A program made the position numbers and the translations under genes. A stretch of DNA of 64,000 nucleotides. Origin: Urechidicola croceus (GTDB lineage: Bacteria > Bacteroidota > Bacteroidia > Flavobacteriales > Flavobacteriaceae). The stretch spans positions 1 through 64,000 of the forward strand of contig CAJIZG010000003.1 of NCBI GenBank assembly GCA_905181865.1, read 5' to 3'. The notes beneath the pieces were generated by a model. It was not told the origin of the DNA. It did not search any database and was given only the letters and a program-made list of their open reading frames with translations. The stretch's first letter is position 1, and each line of letters begins with the position of its first letter. Positions 7,863 to 17,687 of the stretch are shown piece after piece.

Positions 7863-9350
7863 TTAATTATGTAAGGATTCTAAATAGAGTTCTCCATTCT
7901 TTAGATGCTTTTGCTGTTTTTCTAAAGGCATTTTATCATACATTCGCACTAACATTCCCAATCGAGGATTTGATAAAAAGAAAGTGCGATGGGTGTGCAT
8001 AAATCTCCAAAAGAGACCATCCCAAATGGCCTGCCATGCTCCTTTTTCATAGTTACTCATTTTCATTAAATAATTACTTCCACTTATGTAAGGTTTGGTA
8101 GCCATTAATCCACCATCGGCAAATTGACTCATACCGTAAATATTGGTGACCATCACCCAATCATAAGCGTCTATAAAAAGTTCCATAAACCACCGATACA
8201 CTTCGTCTGGATCAAACTCACAGAGCATCATAAAATTACCCAATACCATTAAACGTTCTATATGATGGCAATAGCCTGTTTGCAGTACTTTTCTAATCGT
8301 TTGGTCTATGGGTAGAATGCCGGTCGTACCGTCATAAAATGAAGTAGGTATTTTCTTCTTAAATTTCCAGAAATTAGTAGTCCGTTCTTCGCTTCCTCTA
8401 GATTCATAAACACCTCTTATAAACTCTCGCCATCCTACGATTTGGCGCACAAAACCTTCGGTAGAATTAATAGGTACATTGTTTTCTTCTGCATAAAGCA
8501 AACAAGCCTCAATAATTTCTTTAGGTGTTATTAAACCCACATTAAGCATCGGTGTTAATACACTATGATTTAGTATTGAGTTTTCTGCAACAATAGCATC
8601 TTCATATGTGCCAAATTCCATAAAGCGCTGTTCAAAAAATTGATGAAGCCATGCTTTTGTCGTTTTAAAACTGGTCGCATATAATGAATGCTCTGTAAGG
8701 CTTCCTAAATGAGTTGAAAAGTGTGTTTCGACATAGTGTTTGGCTTCTTTATAATAGCAATCTGCATCTGGAAACTGAATAGATGGCGGTATTTTTTTAG
8801 CGGGATATTTCTTTCGATTTTCAGTATCAAATGTCCACTTGCCACCTGTTGGTTTGCCGTCAGAATCCATTAAAATAGTACGCTTTTTACGCTGCTCTGT
8901 ATAAAAAGTGGTTTGATGGTATTTCTTTTTATCACTTCTAAAAAAAAGAACGAGGTCTTCTTTAGAATTTAAAAATAAAGGAGACGTATGTTGCGTGGCT
9001 GTTATTCCACTTTCTAAAAAGCCTTTATCTAACCTTTTTTGAAGCCAATTATCTGTTGGATCTATATAGTTAATATGCGCAACACCTTGTTGTTTCAATT
9101 TAGGAATGAGCAGCCTAATATCAGAAATAGTTTCTGTAGCTTCTACATAGTGTACTTCGAGGTTTTTATCTTTCCGAAGAAAATCTGCATAGCGTTTCAT
9201 GGTTGCTCTATGAAATGCTATTTTTTGCTTGTGGAATGGATACTGCTTAAAGAACAAGTATTCCTCTACTAAATAGAAAGTAGCATCCTTCTCAAAAAGT
9301 GGAGACTCTTGGAATAATTGATGTGGAAATAGTATGCTAATTTGTTTCAT
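7863..9350 (-). CDS. cryptochrome/photolyase-family protein of the FeS-BCP (PhrB-like) group, lacking the cluster cysteines
   Basis: The 495-residue protein has an N-terminal DUF523-like/PhrB antenna domain ([28 protein letters not shown]) and a C-terminal FAD domain with the motifs of bacterial (6-4) photolyases: [50 protein letters not shown] and [13 protein letters not shown]. In PhrB enzymes the last motif is followed by a loop with CxxC and a third Cys that bind a 4Fe-4S cluster. Here that stretch is short and reads [18 protein letters not shown], without cysteine. The protein likely binds FAD and repairs (6-4) photoproducts or senses light without the cluster. It overlaps the upstream DUF2256 gene by 4 bases. 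Confidence 0.88.
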   Translation of the reverse strand: MKQISILFPHQLFQESPLFEKDATFYLVEEYLFFKQYPFHKQKIAFHRATMKRYADFLRKDKNLEVHYVEATETISDIRLLIPKLKQQGVAHINYIDPTDNWLQKRLDKGFLESGITATQHTSPLFLNSKEDLVLFFRSDKKKYHQTTFYTEQRKKRTILMDSDGKPTGGKWTFDTENRKKYPAKKIPPSIQFPDADCYYKEAKHYVETHFSTHLGSLTEHSLYATSFKTTKAWLHQFFEQRFMEFGTYEDAIVAENSILNHSVLTPMLNVGLITPKEIIEACLLYAEENNVPINSTEGFVRQIVGWREFIRGVYESRGSEERTTNFWKFKKKIPTSFYDGTTGILPIDQTIRKVLQTGYCHHIERLMVLGNFMMLCEFDPDEVYRWFMELFIDAYDWVMVTNIYGMSQFADGGLMATKPYISGSNYLMKMSNYEKGAWQAIWDGLFWRFMHTHRTFFLSNPRLGMLVRMYDKMPLEKQQKHLKNGELYLESLHN

Positions 9351-9475
9351 TTATTTCTTCTACAGCGTTCGCTACAATATTTAACTTCATCCCAACTCTT
9401 TTCCCATTTTTTACGCCACGTAAACGGACGCGCACAAACGAGACATATTTTTTGAGGGAGGTCTTGTTTTTTCAT
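9347..9475 (-). CDS. DUF2256 small zinc-ribbon-like protein (42 aa)
   Basis: This short gene encodes 42 residues, beginning [20 protein letters not shown] and ending with a second pair in [10 protein letters not shown]. The spacing CxxC (CLVC) and CxxxC (CSERC) with the [11 protein letters not shown] core is diagnostic of DUF2256, a family often found next to cryptochrome genes in marine bacteria. The four cysteines probably bind one zinc ion; the biochemical role is unknown. Its TGA stop overlaps the ATG of the downstream photolyase-like gene, and its start is 2 bases from the flavin reductase stop, so it is translationally coupled within the operon. Confidence 0.85.
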   Translation of the reverse strand: MKKQDLPQKICLVCARPFTWRKKWEKSWDEVKYCSERCRRNK

Positions 9476-9477
9476 CC

Positions 9478-10104
9478 TTAAAATTCGGGTACTTCATTCA
9501 CTCTCACATACGGAAAACTCCCTATTTTATGTAATGAATAGTAACTGTTTAAACCTGAAATACCAACACTATTTGTAGCCTCTAAATCAATATCATCGGC
9601 TATTCCTAATGTATCAGGCAATATGAGGTGTTCTATTTCGCCTATGATTAAAACAGTCCGATTAATTTTAATATCAATCGCTTCTACAAAACGCAATCCT
9701 ATTTTAAAGGTACTTTCTTTTACAAAAGGAGCTATAAAATCGCTGACGTATTCTTCAGAAAGATTACAGCGTTCAAATTCTGAAACGTCAGCATGAAATT
9801 TTGCAGACGTGTAATGCGCCTTTTTTATGAATTCTGGATGAATATGATTAATGGTGTAACAACCATTTTCTATAATATTATGGTAAGTATGCCCTGCATC
9901 TATTGTTCTAGGTCTAGATATAAAACCTAAAAGTGGAGGATTACTACCTAAATGTACTACAGAACTAAAAACCGCCAGATTGGTATTATTTTCTTTGTTT
10001 ATGGTACCTATAAGGTTTGCAGGTTTGATTCCTGTAACTGAATTAATAATTTTTAACCGTGTAATACGGTCTAATTTTCCGATGTCTTCTTTAGTGTATA
10101 TCAT
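9478..10104 (-). CDS. flavin reductase-like FMN-binding protein
   Basis: The 208-residue protein matches the flavin reductase/FMN-binding split-barrel family: the segment [20 protein letters not shown] and the [14 protein letters not shown] stretch, with [10 protein letters not shown] following, are typical of the flavobacterial members that bind FMN. Such proteins reduce flavin or exchange electrons with NAD(P)H. Its start overlaps the 3' end of the cryptochrome gene by 14 bases, which argues for a joint function; supplying reduced flavin to the photolyase-family proteins is an attractive but unproved idea. No signal peptide is visible. Confidence 0.85.
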   Translation of the reverse strand: MIYTKEDIGKLDRITRLKIINSVTGIKPANLIGTINKENNTNLAVFSSVVHLGSNPPLLGFISRPRTIDAGHTYHNIIENGCYTINHIHPEFIKKAHYTSAKFHADVSEFERCNLSEEYVSDFIAPFVKESTFKIGLRFVEAIDIKINRTVLIIGEIEHLILPDTLGIADDIDLEATNSVGISGLNSYYSLHKIGSFPYVRVNEVPEF

Positions 10105-11563
10105 TGTGTGTTCTATTTACGTGCGTGTTTAGTAAGCGTTGTTTCTCTTTTTGTACGGCTGGATGCTTTTTATGTCCCCAAATCTTATCTCTTGCGATTC
10201 GTGCACTTTCTTGCAAATTTACAATGGGTACTGGATAATCTTCACCAATGAGAACTCCACAAAAGGTTTGCTCCATTGCAGTCATTTTCCAAGGTTCGTG
10301 AATATGATTTGTTGGTATATTCGTTAATTCTGGAATCCATTTTTTTATAAATATACCTTCAGGGTCGTGCTCTTGTGAATTCTTCACAGGATTGTATAAA
10401 CGTACCGTATTAATACCTGTAGTGCCAGCTTGCATTTGAAACTGCGGATAATGAATGCCCGGTTCATAGTCTAAAAATTGTCTTGCCAAGTGGTAGGTTC
10501 CATCGCGCCAATCTTGATCTAGGTTTAGTGTTAAAAACGAGACGACCATTGCGCGCATTCTAAAATTAATCCAGCCCGTTTGTTCAACGGCACGCATACA
10601 AGCGTCTATTAAAGGATATCCTGTTGTACCGGTTTTCCAAGCTTTAATAAAATTTTCATTTTTTGTATGTAACAGTAGTTCGTAACCCCTGTTAATACAA
10701 TCAGTTTCATAACTACATTCCACTTCAAATTTTTGAATAAAATGACAATGCCAATGCAATCGGGTAAGCATTGCAGAAAAAGCCCTCGTATTTTTTGTTC
10801 CGTTAGGGTGTGTGCCAATAAATTGAAATGCTTGCTTAATGCTCATATTCCCCCATGCTAAATAAGGCGATAGTCTGCTGCATCCCATTCTGCTTTCGGT
10901 AGGTTTTGAGATGTGTTTTTGATAGTTAAAGCCTCTTTGGTTCGTAAATGATTTTAAATAGCGCCAGGCACTTTGCTCTCCAGCTGGCTGATATTGTTTC
11001 GGATATTCTTTTAATCGCCCTTCTATTTTTTTAGGGAATGAAAAGGGATGATCAAGTGGCGCTGTCTTTGAAACGGTAAACTTGTTTTGGATTACTGGCG
11101 AATGCATTGCAACGTGCCATTGTTTGTTCCAAGCATCTCTGTTTTTAATTCCTCTTAGAATCCCATCTCTCTGTGATTCTTGCCATTTAATATGCTGCTG
11201 TTTACAAAAGGAACGTACTTTTTTATCACGTTGCCAAGTTTTTTGGGTTCCGCTTTCCCGATAACTAAAAAGGCCTCTTATATCAAAGGATTCTTTTAAG
11301 TATTCAAAAACATCCATAGCTTCTCCATAAAAAACAGCAACACTCCTATTAAACGGCGCTAATGTCTTATTTAAGGCGATTATAGAATGATGTATAAACT
11401 GTAAATGCCTTGGACTGGTATCTGGATATTCAATAAGTGACGGCTCAAACAAGTAAATAATGCGATATGGAATACCAACTTGCTCTGCCTTGAGCAGCGG
11501 TTCGTGGTCTTGTGAGCGGATGTCACGTTTTAACCAAACAATATTTATGGCTTGATTTTTCAA
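10091..11563 (-). CDS. deoxyribodipyrimidine photolyase/cryptochrome-family protein
   Basis: The 490-residue protein starts with the photolyase antenna Rossmann domain ([16 protein letters not shown]) and continues into the FAD domain ([44 protein letters not shown]). It would use blue light to split pyrimidine dimers or act as a photoreceptor. The FAD-proximal block that reads WQW in E. coli PhrB aligns here with FQM (in [15 protein letters not shown]), and the following [16 protein letters not shown] is characteristic of a divergent photolyase clade. The usual electron-transfer tryptophan next to flavin therefore seems replaced. The gene overlaps its upstream neighbour by 4 bases and the flavin reductase by 14. 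Confidence 0.9.
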   Translation of the reverse strand: MKNQAINIVWLKRDIRSQDHEPLLKAEQVGIPYRIIYLFEPSLIEYPDTSPRHLQFIHHSIIALNKTLAPFNRSVAVFYGEAMDVFEYLKESFDIRGLFSYRESGTQKTWQRDKKVRSFCKQQHIKWQESQRDGILRGIKNRDAWNKQWHVAMHSPVIQNKFTVSKTAPLDHPFSFPKKIEGRLKEYPKQYQPAGEQSAWRYLKSFTNQRGFNYQKHISKPTESRMGCSRLSPYLAWGNMSIKQAFQFIGTHPNGTKNTRAFSAMLTRLHWHCHFIQKFEVECSYETDCINRGYELLLHTKNENFIKAWKTGTTGYPLIDACMRAVEQTGWINFRMRAMVVSFLTLNLDQDWRDGTYHLARQFLDYEPGIHYPQFQMQAGTTGINTVRLYNPVKNSQEHDPEGIFIKKWIPELTNIPTNHIHEPWKMTAMEQTFCGVLIGEDYPVPIVNLQESARIARDKIWGHKKHPAVQKEKQRLLNTHVNRTHNDIH

Positions 11564-12678
11564 TAGGTAAGCTCTTTTTTACATTTTTTCCAAAAAGCAA
11601 AGAAAGAAGGATAATAGCCCTTCACAGTAAACATCCAATCTCTAGGTTCTTCAATACCTTCGTAATGCTTGTTTAACGGATGTTCTTTATAATAGATTTT
11701 TTTGAAGTTATATTCTGTAATAAGATCATTAAATTCTCCTACATAGATTTGAACATTACCTATGTTTTCTTCGGAAAATTTAATAATAAAATCAATCGTC
11801 TTTTGCGATACGGGATAGTACTCAAAATGCGAAGGTTCTAATAATAGAATTCTATTGGCTAAAACATCTTTTTTCCAAAGCGGATCGAGATTGTAAAAAT
11901 TATAAATACAGGTATGAAGTGTCTCTTCAATTAAGAGTACTTTTTTTTTTGGCAAAGGTGTTTTTAATTCTAATTGCAGTGTGCTTTTTAAAATTTCTGG
12001 AATTTCTAATGAATTAAAAGCGTCGTAGGGCACATCTAAAAAAGTCCCTTTTTGTTGAGTGAAGCAGTATTTATTGATATTGTCTTGATTGGCAACATAT
12101 TTCTTATTCGCATTTGCTCCAGCAACCCATTGCCAGCTTAAGGCATTGCTAGCCCAATCTGCATCGAGTAAATGGTAATACATCCATTTTGCAGGAACGA
12201 TCCAATGACTCTGACCAATATTACAGGCTATGGCTGCAATATACATTCTTAAATGATTGTGTAAATAACCTGTTTTATAAAATTCTTGAATGGCCTTGTC
12301 TATAGCGTTAATACCCGTTTTGGCTACTACAATTGCTTTTGAAATCGAAGTATTTGAAACAGGATTTTGGACGTGTTTTAAATCTAGATTAATAGCCTTC
12401 CCTTTTGTAATCCATACTTGTTGCCAGTAATCTCTCCACGCTAATTCTTGAATAAATTTTTCAATGTGAGCAGGTTTATACCCCCGATTTAAAATTTCAG
12501 AAAGTATAAATTTTGTAGAAATGATACCTCTAGAAATATAAGGTGATACATACGTAACTGAGCCATTTATATAGTTGCGTGTTGAACCATACTTAACAGG
12601 ATCGATGCTAGCAACACACTTGATTATTTCGGGATAAGATGTTGGGAATATAGAATCTTGGTGTTCTAATAATTCCAT
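11560..12678 (-). CDS. photolyase-like FAD-binding protein with FAD domain first
   Basis: The 372-residue protein begins directly with the photolyase FAD domain: [43 protein letters not shown], and [18 protein letters not shown] near residue 190. No antenna domain precedes it. After about residue 245 comes an alpha/beta segment ([48 protein letters not shown]) that resembles a Rossmann-type domain such as the one usually at the photolyase N-terminus. This gives a swapped domain order. The WQW block near flavin is kept, so photoreduction should be possible. It abuts the TIGR03643 gene and overlaps the cryptochrome gene. The function, repair or signalling, is unknown. Confidence 0.82.
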   Translation of the reverse strand: MELLEHQDSIFPTSYPEIIKCVASIDPVKYGSTRNYINGSVTYVSPYISRGIISTKFILSEILNRGYKPAHIEKFIQELAWRDYWQQVWITKGKAINLDLKHVQNPVSNTSISKAIVVAKTGINAIDKAIQEFYKTGYLHNHLRMYIAAIACNIGQSHWIVPAKWMYYHLLDADWASNALSWQWVAGANANKKYVANQDNINKYCFTQQKGTFLDVPYDAFNSLEIPEILKSTLQLELKTPLPKKKVLLIEETLHTCIYNFYNLDPLWKKDVLANRILLLEPSHFEYYPVSQKTIDFIIKFSEENIGNVQIYVGEFNDLITEYNFKKIYYKEHPLNKHYEGIEEPRDWMFTVKGYYPSFFAFWKKCKKELTY

Positions 12679-12969
12679 TTATCGTTTGCTTATTTTATTT
12701 CCTGAGATTGCTTTTTGACGAGAGCATTTAAAACGTGTAATATCTGAATTGCGTTTCTTTAAATGTTTTTTGCTTACACCACTATTAACCCGTTTACGCC
12801 AACGCTTAAAACTAGACTCCTTAAGGTCGCGGCGCATTACCTTAATGACTTCCTTTTCGGGCAAGCCAAATTGAAAGAGAATTGCTTCAAAAGGTGTACG
12901 GTCTTCCCAAGCCATTTCTATAATACGGTCTAGTTCTCTTTCTGTAAATTGTTTTATGTCTTCTGCCAT
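12679..12969 (-). CDS. TIGR03643 (DUF2805) family protein
   Basis: This 96-residue protein shows the TIGR03643 pattern: ELDRIIEMAWEDRTPFEAI, FGLPEKEVIKVMRRDL, then SFKRWRKRVNSG and a basic tail. The first part looks like a helix-turn-helix, the tail (RNSDITRFKCSRQKAIS) is strongly basic, so nucleic-acid binding is plausible. The family is known mainly from marine bacteria and often accompanies cryptochrome genes; its role is not established. It ends one base before the FAD-domain protein gene begins and starts 7 bases after the DUF2452 gene. Confidence 0.85.
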   Translation of the reverse strand: MAEDIKQFTERELDRIIEMAWEDRTPFEAILFQFGLPEKEVIKVMRRDLKESSFKRWRKRVNSGVSKKHLKKRNSDITRFKCSRQKAISGNKISKR

Positions 12970-12976
12970 ACTCTAA

Positions 12977-13387
12977 CTAGATTTTTTCCCAAATTTGGTT
13001 TGTATTTAAATAAAAACTACCTAAAGAATTAAAGTTGCATTGCTCCGGTGCTATTATGGAAAGAAATGATTCTCCGTTTTCTCTTTTATATAAATGATAT
13101 ACCTCTCCAATGATAGGTTCAAAAGTAAATTTTGCACTAAAAATGAGTTTGTTATATTCAAACTCTTGAATCATTTTTTCATATTCAGCTTTTAGCTCTA
13201 CATATTTTGCTTCTAGCCTATGGTTTATTTTGTTGATGCTCCTGTTTTTCCAAGCAATTGTATCTGTAGTTGTAATTACTGGAGCGCCCACAGATGTTGC
13301 ATAGGGTCTAAGTGCCGCATCATATTTTTTAGTTTCTCGATTAAAAACTACATTATCTGGTTTTTTATCTTCTATCATTTTTATCAA
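12977..13387 (-). CDS. DUF2452 protein
   Basis: The 136-residue soluble protein carries the DUF2452 hallmarks: KPDNVVFNRETKKYDAALRP near the N-terminus, a GAPVITTTDTIAWKN segment, a central coiled-coil-like helix (KINHRLEAKYVELKAEYEKM) and a C-terminal beta region with EPIIGEVYHLYKRENG and SIIAPEQCNF. The start at 13387 or the ATG three codons on are both possible. The family function is unknown; in Flavobacteriia it tends to lie near photolyase genes, as here. Gaps of 6-7 bases to both neighbours support one transcript. Confidence 0.85.
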   Translation of the reverse strand: MIKMIEDKKPDNVVFNRETKKYDAALRPYATSVGAPVITTTDTIAWKNRSINKINHRLEAKYVELKAEYEKMIQEFEYNKLIFSAKFTFEPIIGEVYHLYKRENGESFLSIIAPEQCNFNSLGSFYLNTNQIWEKI

Positions 13388-13393
13388 AACCTA

Positions 13394-13558
13394 TTAACTC
13401 AACTTTTCAAGTTGTTTCATTACTTCTTCAGCCTCAAAAATTTTCTGATCACTCAATTTTCTATTGGTTGCAGATAAGGTGTGAGCTTGTTTCAAAAGCT
13501 TTTTATATTGCACTTGTAACTTTTCTTTCTCTGACTTTTTTTTAAATAATCCAAACAT
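13394..13558 (-). CDS. DUF6435 (Lacal_2735-type) small protein, first gene of photolyase operon
   Basis: The start at 13558 gives a 54-residue protein beginning MFGLFKKKSEKEKL, which is the usual beginning of this flavobacterial family; the frame extends upstream to 13612 but that part is not conserved. The body is one long amphipathic helix with many Lys and Glu residues (YKKLLKQAHTLS then KIFEAEEVMKQLEKL). No function is known. It lies 6 bases before the DUF2452 gene and 44 bases after the putative promoter. Confidence 0.8.
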   Translation of the reverse strand: MFGLFKKKSEKEKLQVQYKKLLKQAHTLSATNRKLSDQKIFEAEEVMKQLEKLS

Positions 13559-13601
13559 ATTTTTTGTGTTTTCTAGAGATAGGATGCTATCAATTATTCC
13601 A

Positions 13602-13633
13602 TAAAGATACAAAATGTTTAATTATTACTGCAA
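13602..13633 (-). promoter_or_regulatory. putative promoter of the photolyase operon
   Basis: On the minus strand TTG (plus 13631-13633) is followed after 21 bases by TATCTTTA (plus 13609-13602), a near match to TAnnTTTG. It lies 44 bases before the start of the first gene of the operon. The spacer is slightly longer than the usual 19. Confidence 0.4.
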
Positions 13634-14283
13634 TAATGTTAAACAAAAGTATTTGCAAATATTTATTACATTTCACTAAGTTCCTGTCTTTACTTTATAA
13701 AAAGCGTATTTATTCAAATGGTTAATCATGCTTTAGAGGAGTTCATACATCTCCTTCGTACATGTCATTGTCATTGGAGAAGAAACTGTAGCGTGCCAAA
13801 GTACCAGTTGACCGATTCTCTAAATTAGTATACTGGACTAATTCTTAACGTTCTTTCCTACTTTTACCAAAGCTCACGGTACTTGGGTCGTTAAAGGTTT
13901 TTATTCATCGCTTAATTTTAATATTATGTATAATTCTTCAAGATTTTTTAAACACTCGATGCTTAAGGAACTTCACGTTTAATAATTTATGACTATAATG
14001 TAGTATTATGTAAAATATCCCAGAAGCATTGTATTCCATTAGAATAATTGAAAATGGGATCAATAAACTAACCCACGGTAGAACCATCAAGGTATCAAGA
14101 GGGAAAACATATTTTTTGTTTTATGAAAACCATCCGTTTTCAAATTTTCCTTTTTAACCACAATATAGAGCCTCGAGGAATTCATTAGATTAAATGTAAG
14201 GTATGAGTCAATTTTCATAAATTATTAATCAAGATAAACCCATTTTAGTAGATTTTTTTTGAAACAATAAGACCTTTTTGTTG
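13634..14283. other. 650-base intergenic region, nothing recognised
   Basis: This AT-rich stretch between the photolyase operon and the YdjM-type gene has no long open frame. I see no recognisable gene remnant, tRNA or clear terminator. Confidence 0.5.
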
Positions 14284-15282
14284 TCAATTCCCTTTTATAC
14301 GTATCCAAAGATCTTTTAAAAGTTGCTTAGCATCCTCAGGACTCTTAACCGTTTCTACAAAGGTTACCTTTCCTAAATCATCCACTTTAATCTCATATCT
14401 AAATACAAAGTTTTGGGCGTTTGGTTGTAAACTTAACAATCCGAATCGTAAATCATTATAATACAAACGATCCTCTTTTTTTGCAATGCTATACCAGCCC
14501 TTAGAAACGCGAATCATTTGTTGCACGTTTTCTTTATGAATTAAATCTCCTAAAAGTGCATGATTTTTTGGATAGGCTTCAAATTGAATCGGGTTTTTAT
14601 CAAAAAAGGAATAATAACCAATTAAATATTGCTCTTTTGTAGAGACATTTGCAGACCATAATACGGTATTAAAAGGCGACGGTTTTGTTTCAAGTTCCAC
14701 ATAATCAATGTGCTGTTTTTTTAGTGCAATTTCAAATTGATTATATGCCATTCCTTTTAGTGCAAAGGTTACGACTAAGTAACTGCTGCTTAAAATTAGC
14801 CCTATATTATTATAAAATCGTCTTTTTGGTGCAGTCCGTTTTTGAAATAAAGCTACTAGTAAAAACGTTAAAAATGGCAATGTATAAAGCGGGTCTATAA
14901 CAAAAATAGTTCTAAAAGCAAGCCTGGAATCTAACGGCCAAAACAATTGTGTTCCCCAAGTGGTATGCGCATCTAAAATTGGATGTGTTACCAAACACCA
15001 AAAAAACAACCAAGTCCAATTTTTAAAACTTTTATACTTTTCGTACTTAGAAATAAACCAACCAAAGATAGGTGCAAAAAGGATAGAGAAAAAAATAGAG
15101 TGCGTAAAGCCTCTATGAATTTCTAATGCTGAAACTGTATCTGTGAAATAAGAAGAGATAATATCTAAATCAGGAATAGTTCCTGCAATAGCGCCATAAA
15201 GCATGGCTTTATTGCCAACTTTTCTTCCAAGCACAGCTTCTCCAACTGCAGCACCTAAAATAATTTGAGTTAATGAATCCAT
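14284..15282 (-). CDS. YdjM/DUF457-type inner-membrane metal-dependent hydrolase-like protein
   Basis: The 332-residue protein starts MDSLTQIILGAAVGEAVLG, the hallmark of the YdjM/DUF457 family. The conserved polar residues lie in GTIPDLDI, HRGFTHSIFF and HPILDAHTTWGTQLFWP, which together suggest a metal site at the membrane. Four membrane segments fill residues 20-190; the C-terminal 140 residues are a soluble domain without an assigned function. Relatives in E. coli are LexA-regulated or linked to membrane stress; the reaction is unknown. It stands alone, with 650 and 280 bases of non-coding DNA on its two sides. Confidence 0.85.
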   Translation of the reverse strand: MDSLTQIILGAAVGEAVLGRKVGNKAMLYGAIAGTIPDLDIISSYFTDTVSALEIHRGFTHSIFFSILFAPIFGWFISKYEKYKSFKNWTWLFFWCLVTHPILDAHTTWGTQLFWPLDSRLAFRTIFVIDPLYTLPFLTFLLVALFQKRTAPKRRFYNNIGLILSSSYLVVTFALKGMAYNQFEIALKKQHIDYVELETKPSPFNTVLWSANVSTKEQYLIGYYSFFDKNPIQFEAYPKNHALLGDLIHKENVQQMIRVSKGWYSIAKKEDRLYYNDLRFGLLSLQPNAQNFVFRYEIKVDDLGKVTFVETVKSPEDAKQLLKDLWIRIKGN

Positions 15283-15566
15283 TTTTTAAAATATGCTATG
15301 TGTTTCGATGCAAACTACGTTATTTATTCGCAATTTTAAAAGCGAAATATTTAAATTAAGGTTTAAACTTTTCTTGGATTACAAAAAAAACGAATTAAAA
15401 GTTTGTTATCAATCAATTTACATACTTTTAACGAGCAGTATAACTTAGAATACTTTTTAAAAATGATAAAAAAGTTTCTATTTGGAGGCTCTTTTATTTT
15501 CTGTTTTTTTGTTACAAATAGGAATTATAGTATCTTATATTTTAGAATTACTAAAAATTATTAACA
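15283..15566. other. intergenic, promoter region of the decayed methyltransferase
   Basis: AT-rich sequence with no recognised gene. Its 3' part presumably held the promoter of the TPMT-like gene whose remnant begins at 15567. Confidence 0.4.
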
Positions 15567-16096
15567 ATGCTTTTAAACGAAAATTTTTGGGAGCATAAAT
15601 CCAGCGCGCATTAAACAGGCTGGGATTTAGGTCAAATTTCTCTGCCTTTTAGATCAATAAATAAAAAAGTTAAAAGTATTAATTCCTAGAAGAGGAAATT
15701 CGTGCAAGGCAGCGTACCTTTTTTAAAAAAAAGAGTTAAAAATATTTTGTAGTTGATATATCAAAAGTTCCCCGTCAAAATTTATAAGGGCAGTTCTTTA
15801 TTTTCCTTTAGAACAATTAATTCACGGTATTTTTTTTGATCTAGAGAGTCATTTTAATTTAATTTTAGAGCAAACATTTTTTTTGTATGATAGATCCTAT
15901 TTTACGAACAAAATATGCCTTAAAAGTGAAAGAATTACTTCATAAAAATGGAAAATTAGCAGGATTGCTTTTTGAGGCTAAATTAAATGATAAGCATTCA
16001 CCTCTTGGAGGTTCAAAAAAAGAATATCTCACCTACTTTACTCCTCATTTTGATCTTCATACAATGGAAAGTCCTAATAAGTCTATTCAAAATTGA
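15567..16096 (+). pseudogene. decayed TPMT-like SAM-dependent methyltransferase
   Basis: Reading across frames recovers most of a thiopurine-methyltransferase-like protein in order: NENFWEHK from the ATG at 15567, TGWDLGQIS, a glycine-loop equivalent KVLIPRRGNSCKAAYL, VDISKVPRQNL, PLEQLIHG, FFDLESHFNLILEQTFF, and finally an intact frame from 15887 (KVKELLHKNGKLAGLLFEA, GGSKKEYLTYF). At least one in-frame stop, several frame changes (for example T runs at about 15830 and 15877) and substitutions in the SAM loop (RRGNS for the usual GGGNS) interrupt it. The 69-residue open frame at 15887-16096 is only the C-terminal piece. This is real decay and not a single sequencing slip. Confidence 0.8.
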
Positions 16097-16295
16097 GAAG
16101 GAATGAAACTTTTTTAATCGTTCGACAAAAAAATTTATAAATGTAATTTTACGTGTAGATTAAAACAAAATATTAATACATAACGTAGTCTTTTTTAGTT
16201 ACAAAAAAAATAGTCTAACGAGAATAATTCTGAGACCATTTTTTTAAATATTTTAGGGTTGGTAAAATTAAATTCTTAAATCAAAGTTATATCCT

Positions 16296-17639
16296 TTAAG
16301 GGTTTAATACCTTATCCATCATGGTTAGCAAGCTCTTAGTTTCATCAGGAGTATCTTGAGCTATCTCCCAAATCATTGCTCCCAGATAGTCATTATTATT
16401 GGCTATTATTACTACTTTGTCTTTAATGGTTTGCACCCCTGTATAATATATAGTTCCAATGTTATCACTAAGATGAGCAGCAGTATTACTAGCCAAAATA
16501 TCTCTATACGCTCTGTTAATTACGGTATTATCATTAATGTTAGAAGGCTCAGTAAAATCTTTTCCATAAAAGGATACGCCTAAAACTGTTTTGTTTTTAG
16601 GAAGGCCTCTAATATTCCCCCAATAATCCAATGCTTGATTTGCGTTTGAAAGTGAAGCATGATTTGCTGGCGCTGATGACCACCCACCTTCAAAGTCATA
16701 TGCCATGATATTAACCCAATCTACATAGTCAAACATTTCTGTAGTATAGTGTTTTCCGCCCCAAGCAGTTGGAAATACATCCATACTTATTTTAATATTA
16801 TGTCTCGCTAGTGCATTTTTAAGATCTTTTAATAAATAAAAAAGTCCACGGGTCTCATCCGCGTCAAAAGTTCCTAAGTTAGTCCAGCCTTCCCAGTCTA
16901 TATCAATTCCATCATAATTGTTTAAATAAGCATATTCTTCAACGTGTTCAACAAATTTCTTTCGGAGCGTTTCATTTGCAGACAAAGAAATAAATCCCTC
17001 AGAACCAGTACCACCTCCAATAGAAAAAAAGGCTTTAACTCCGTTAGCATGCGCAGTGGAAACAAAATAGGAAGTATTAGAAAGATCTTCAACATTCAAA
17101 TTTCCATCATTCTCAGGAATCGCAAACGAATAATTTACATGAGTTAGATTATTCCACTTAATATCTGCAATGGGCAACAATGAAGTCTTCCAAGAAGGAT
17201 AAAACCCAACAACAATTTTATTAGAGCTTTTTGCACTGTATGCTTTGCGTACTTCTGATGTTACTTCTGCAGTATATAAGCTAGTAACCAAATTTCCTTG
17301 TAAAGTTCCAGCATTTGCTATCGGAGTTATTTCTACCAATAAATATCTTGCAATATCAGCGACTCTTGGTGTATACGTTGCACTGGTTGCTTCATTGATT
17401 TTTATTTTATTCGTTCCTTCTATATCATCAGCTCTATACCATTGCATTTTGGATTCTCCTTCAATATTATTTTCAGTATCTGCATAAGCGTATGATACAG
17501 TCATTGCCTCTCCGTATTTGGAATTTCCTAAAATACTAATATTAGAAGCAGTTGGAGCAGAATTTCCAAGTTCTTCTGCATCATCATCACTACAACTAAC
17601 TATGAGAAAAAGGGTGCTTAGTATAATTAAATTTCTCAT
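16296..17639 (-). CDS. GH18-family chitinase-like lipoprotein
   Basis: The preferred start is the ATG at 17639 (alternatives 17651 and 17687), which puts MRNLIILSTLFLIVSC as a lipoprotein signal with SDDD after the lipid cysteine, hence surface or periplasmic anchoring. An Ig-like domain of about 100 residues (NSAPTASNISILG, then KMQWYRADD) precedes the GH18 barrel. The barrel shows strand motifs KIVVGFYPSW and KAFFSIGGGTG, the catalytic DGIDIDWEG with acid/base Glu, then MAYDFEGGW. It should hydrolyse beta-1,4-N-acetylglucosamine polymers such as chitin, or related glycans. The gene stands alone with no visible chitin-utilisation partners nearby. Confidence 0.9.
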   Translation of the reverse strand: MRNLIILSTLFLIVSCSDDDAEELGNSAPTASNISILGNSKYGEAMTVSYAYADTENNIEGESKMQWYRADDIEGTNKIKINEATSATYTPRVADIARYLLVEITPIANAGTLQGNLVTSLYTAEVTSEVRKAYSAKSSNKIVVGFYPSWKTSLLPIADIKWNNLTHVNYSFAIPENDGNLNVEDLSNTSYFVSTAHANGVKAFFSIGGGTGSEGFISLSANETLRKKFVEHVEEYAYLNNYDGIDIDWEGWTNLGTFDADETRGLFYLLKDLKNALARHNIKISMDVFPTAWGGKHYTTEMFDYVDWVNIMAYDFEGGWSSAPANHASLSNANQALDYWGNIRGLPKNKTVLGVSFYGKDFTEPSNINDNTVINRAYRDILASNTAAHLSDNIGTIYYTGVQTIKDKVVIIANNNDYLGAMIWEIAQDTPDETKSLLTMMDKVLNP

Positions 17640-17687
17640 TAGTGCTTCCATAGTTTTAATTTTTGTTAATATTAAAACTATTTTCAT

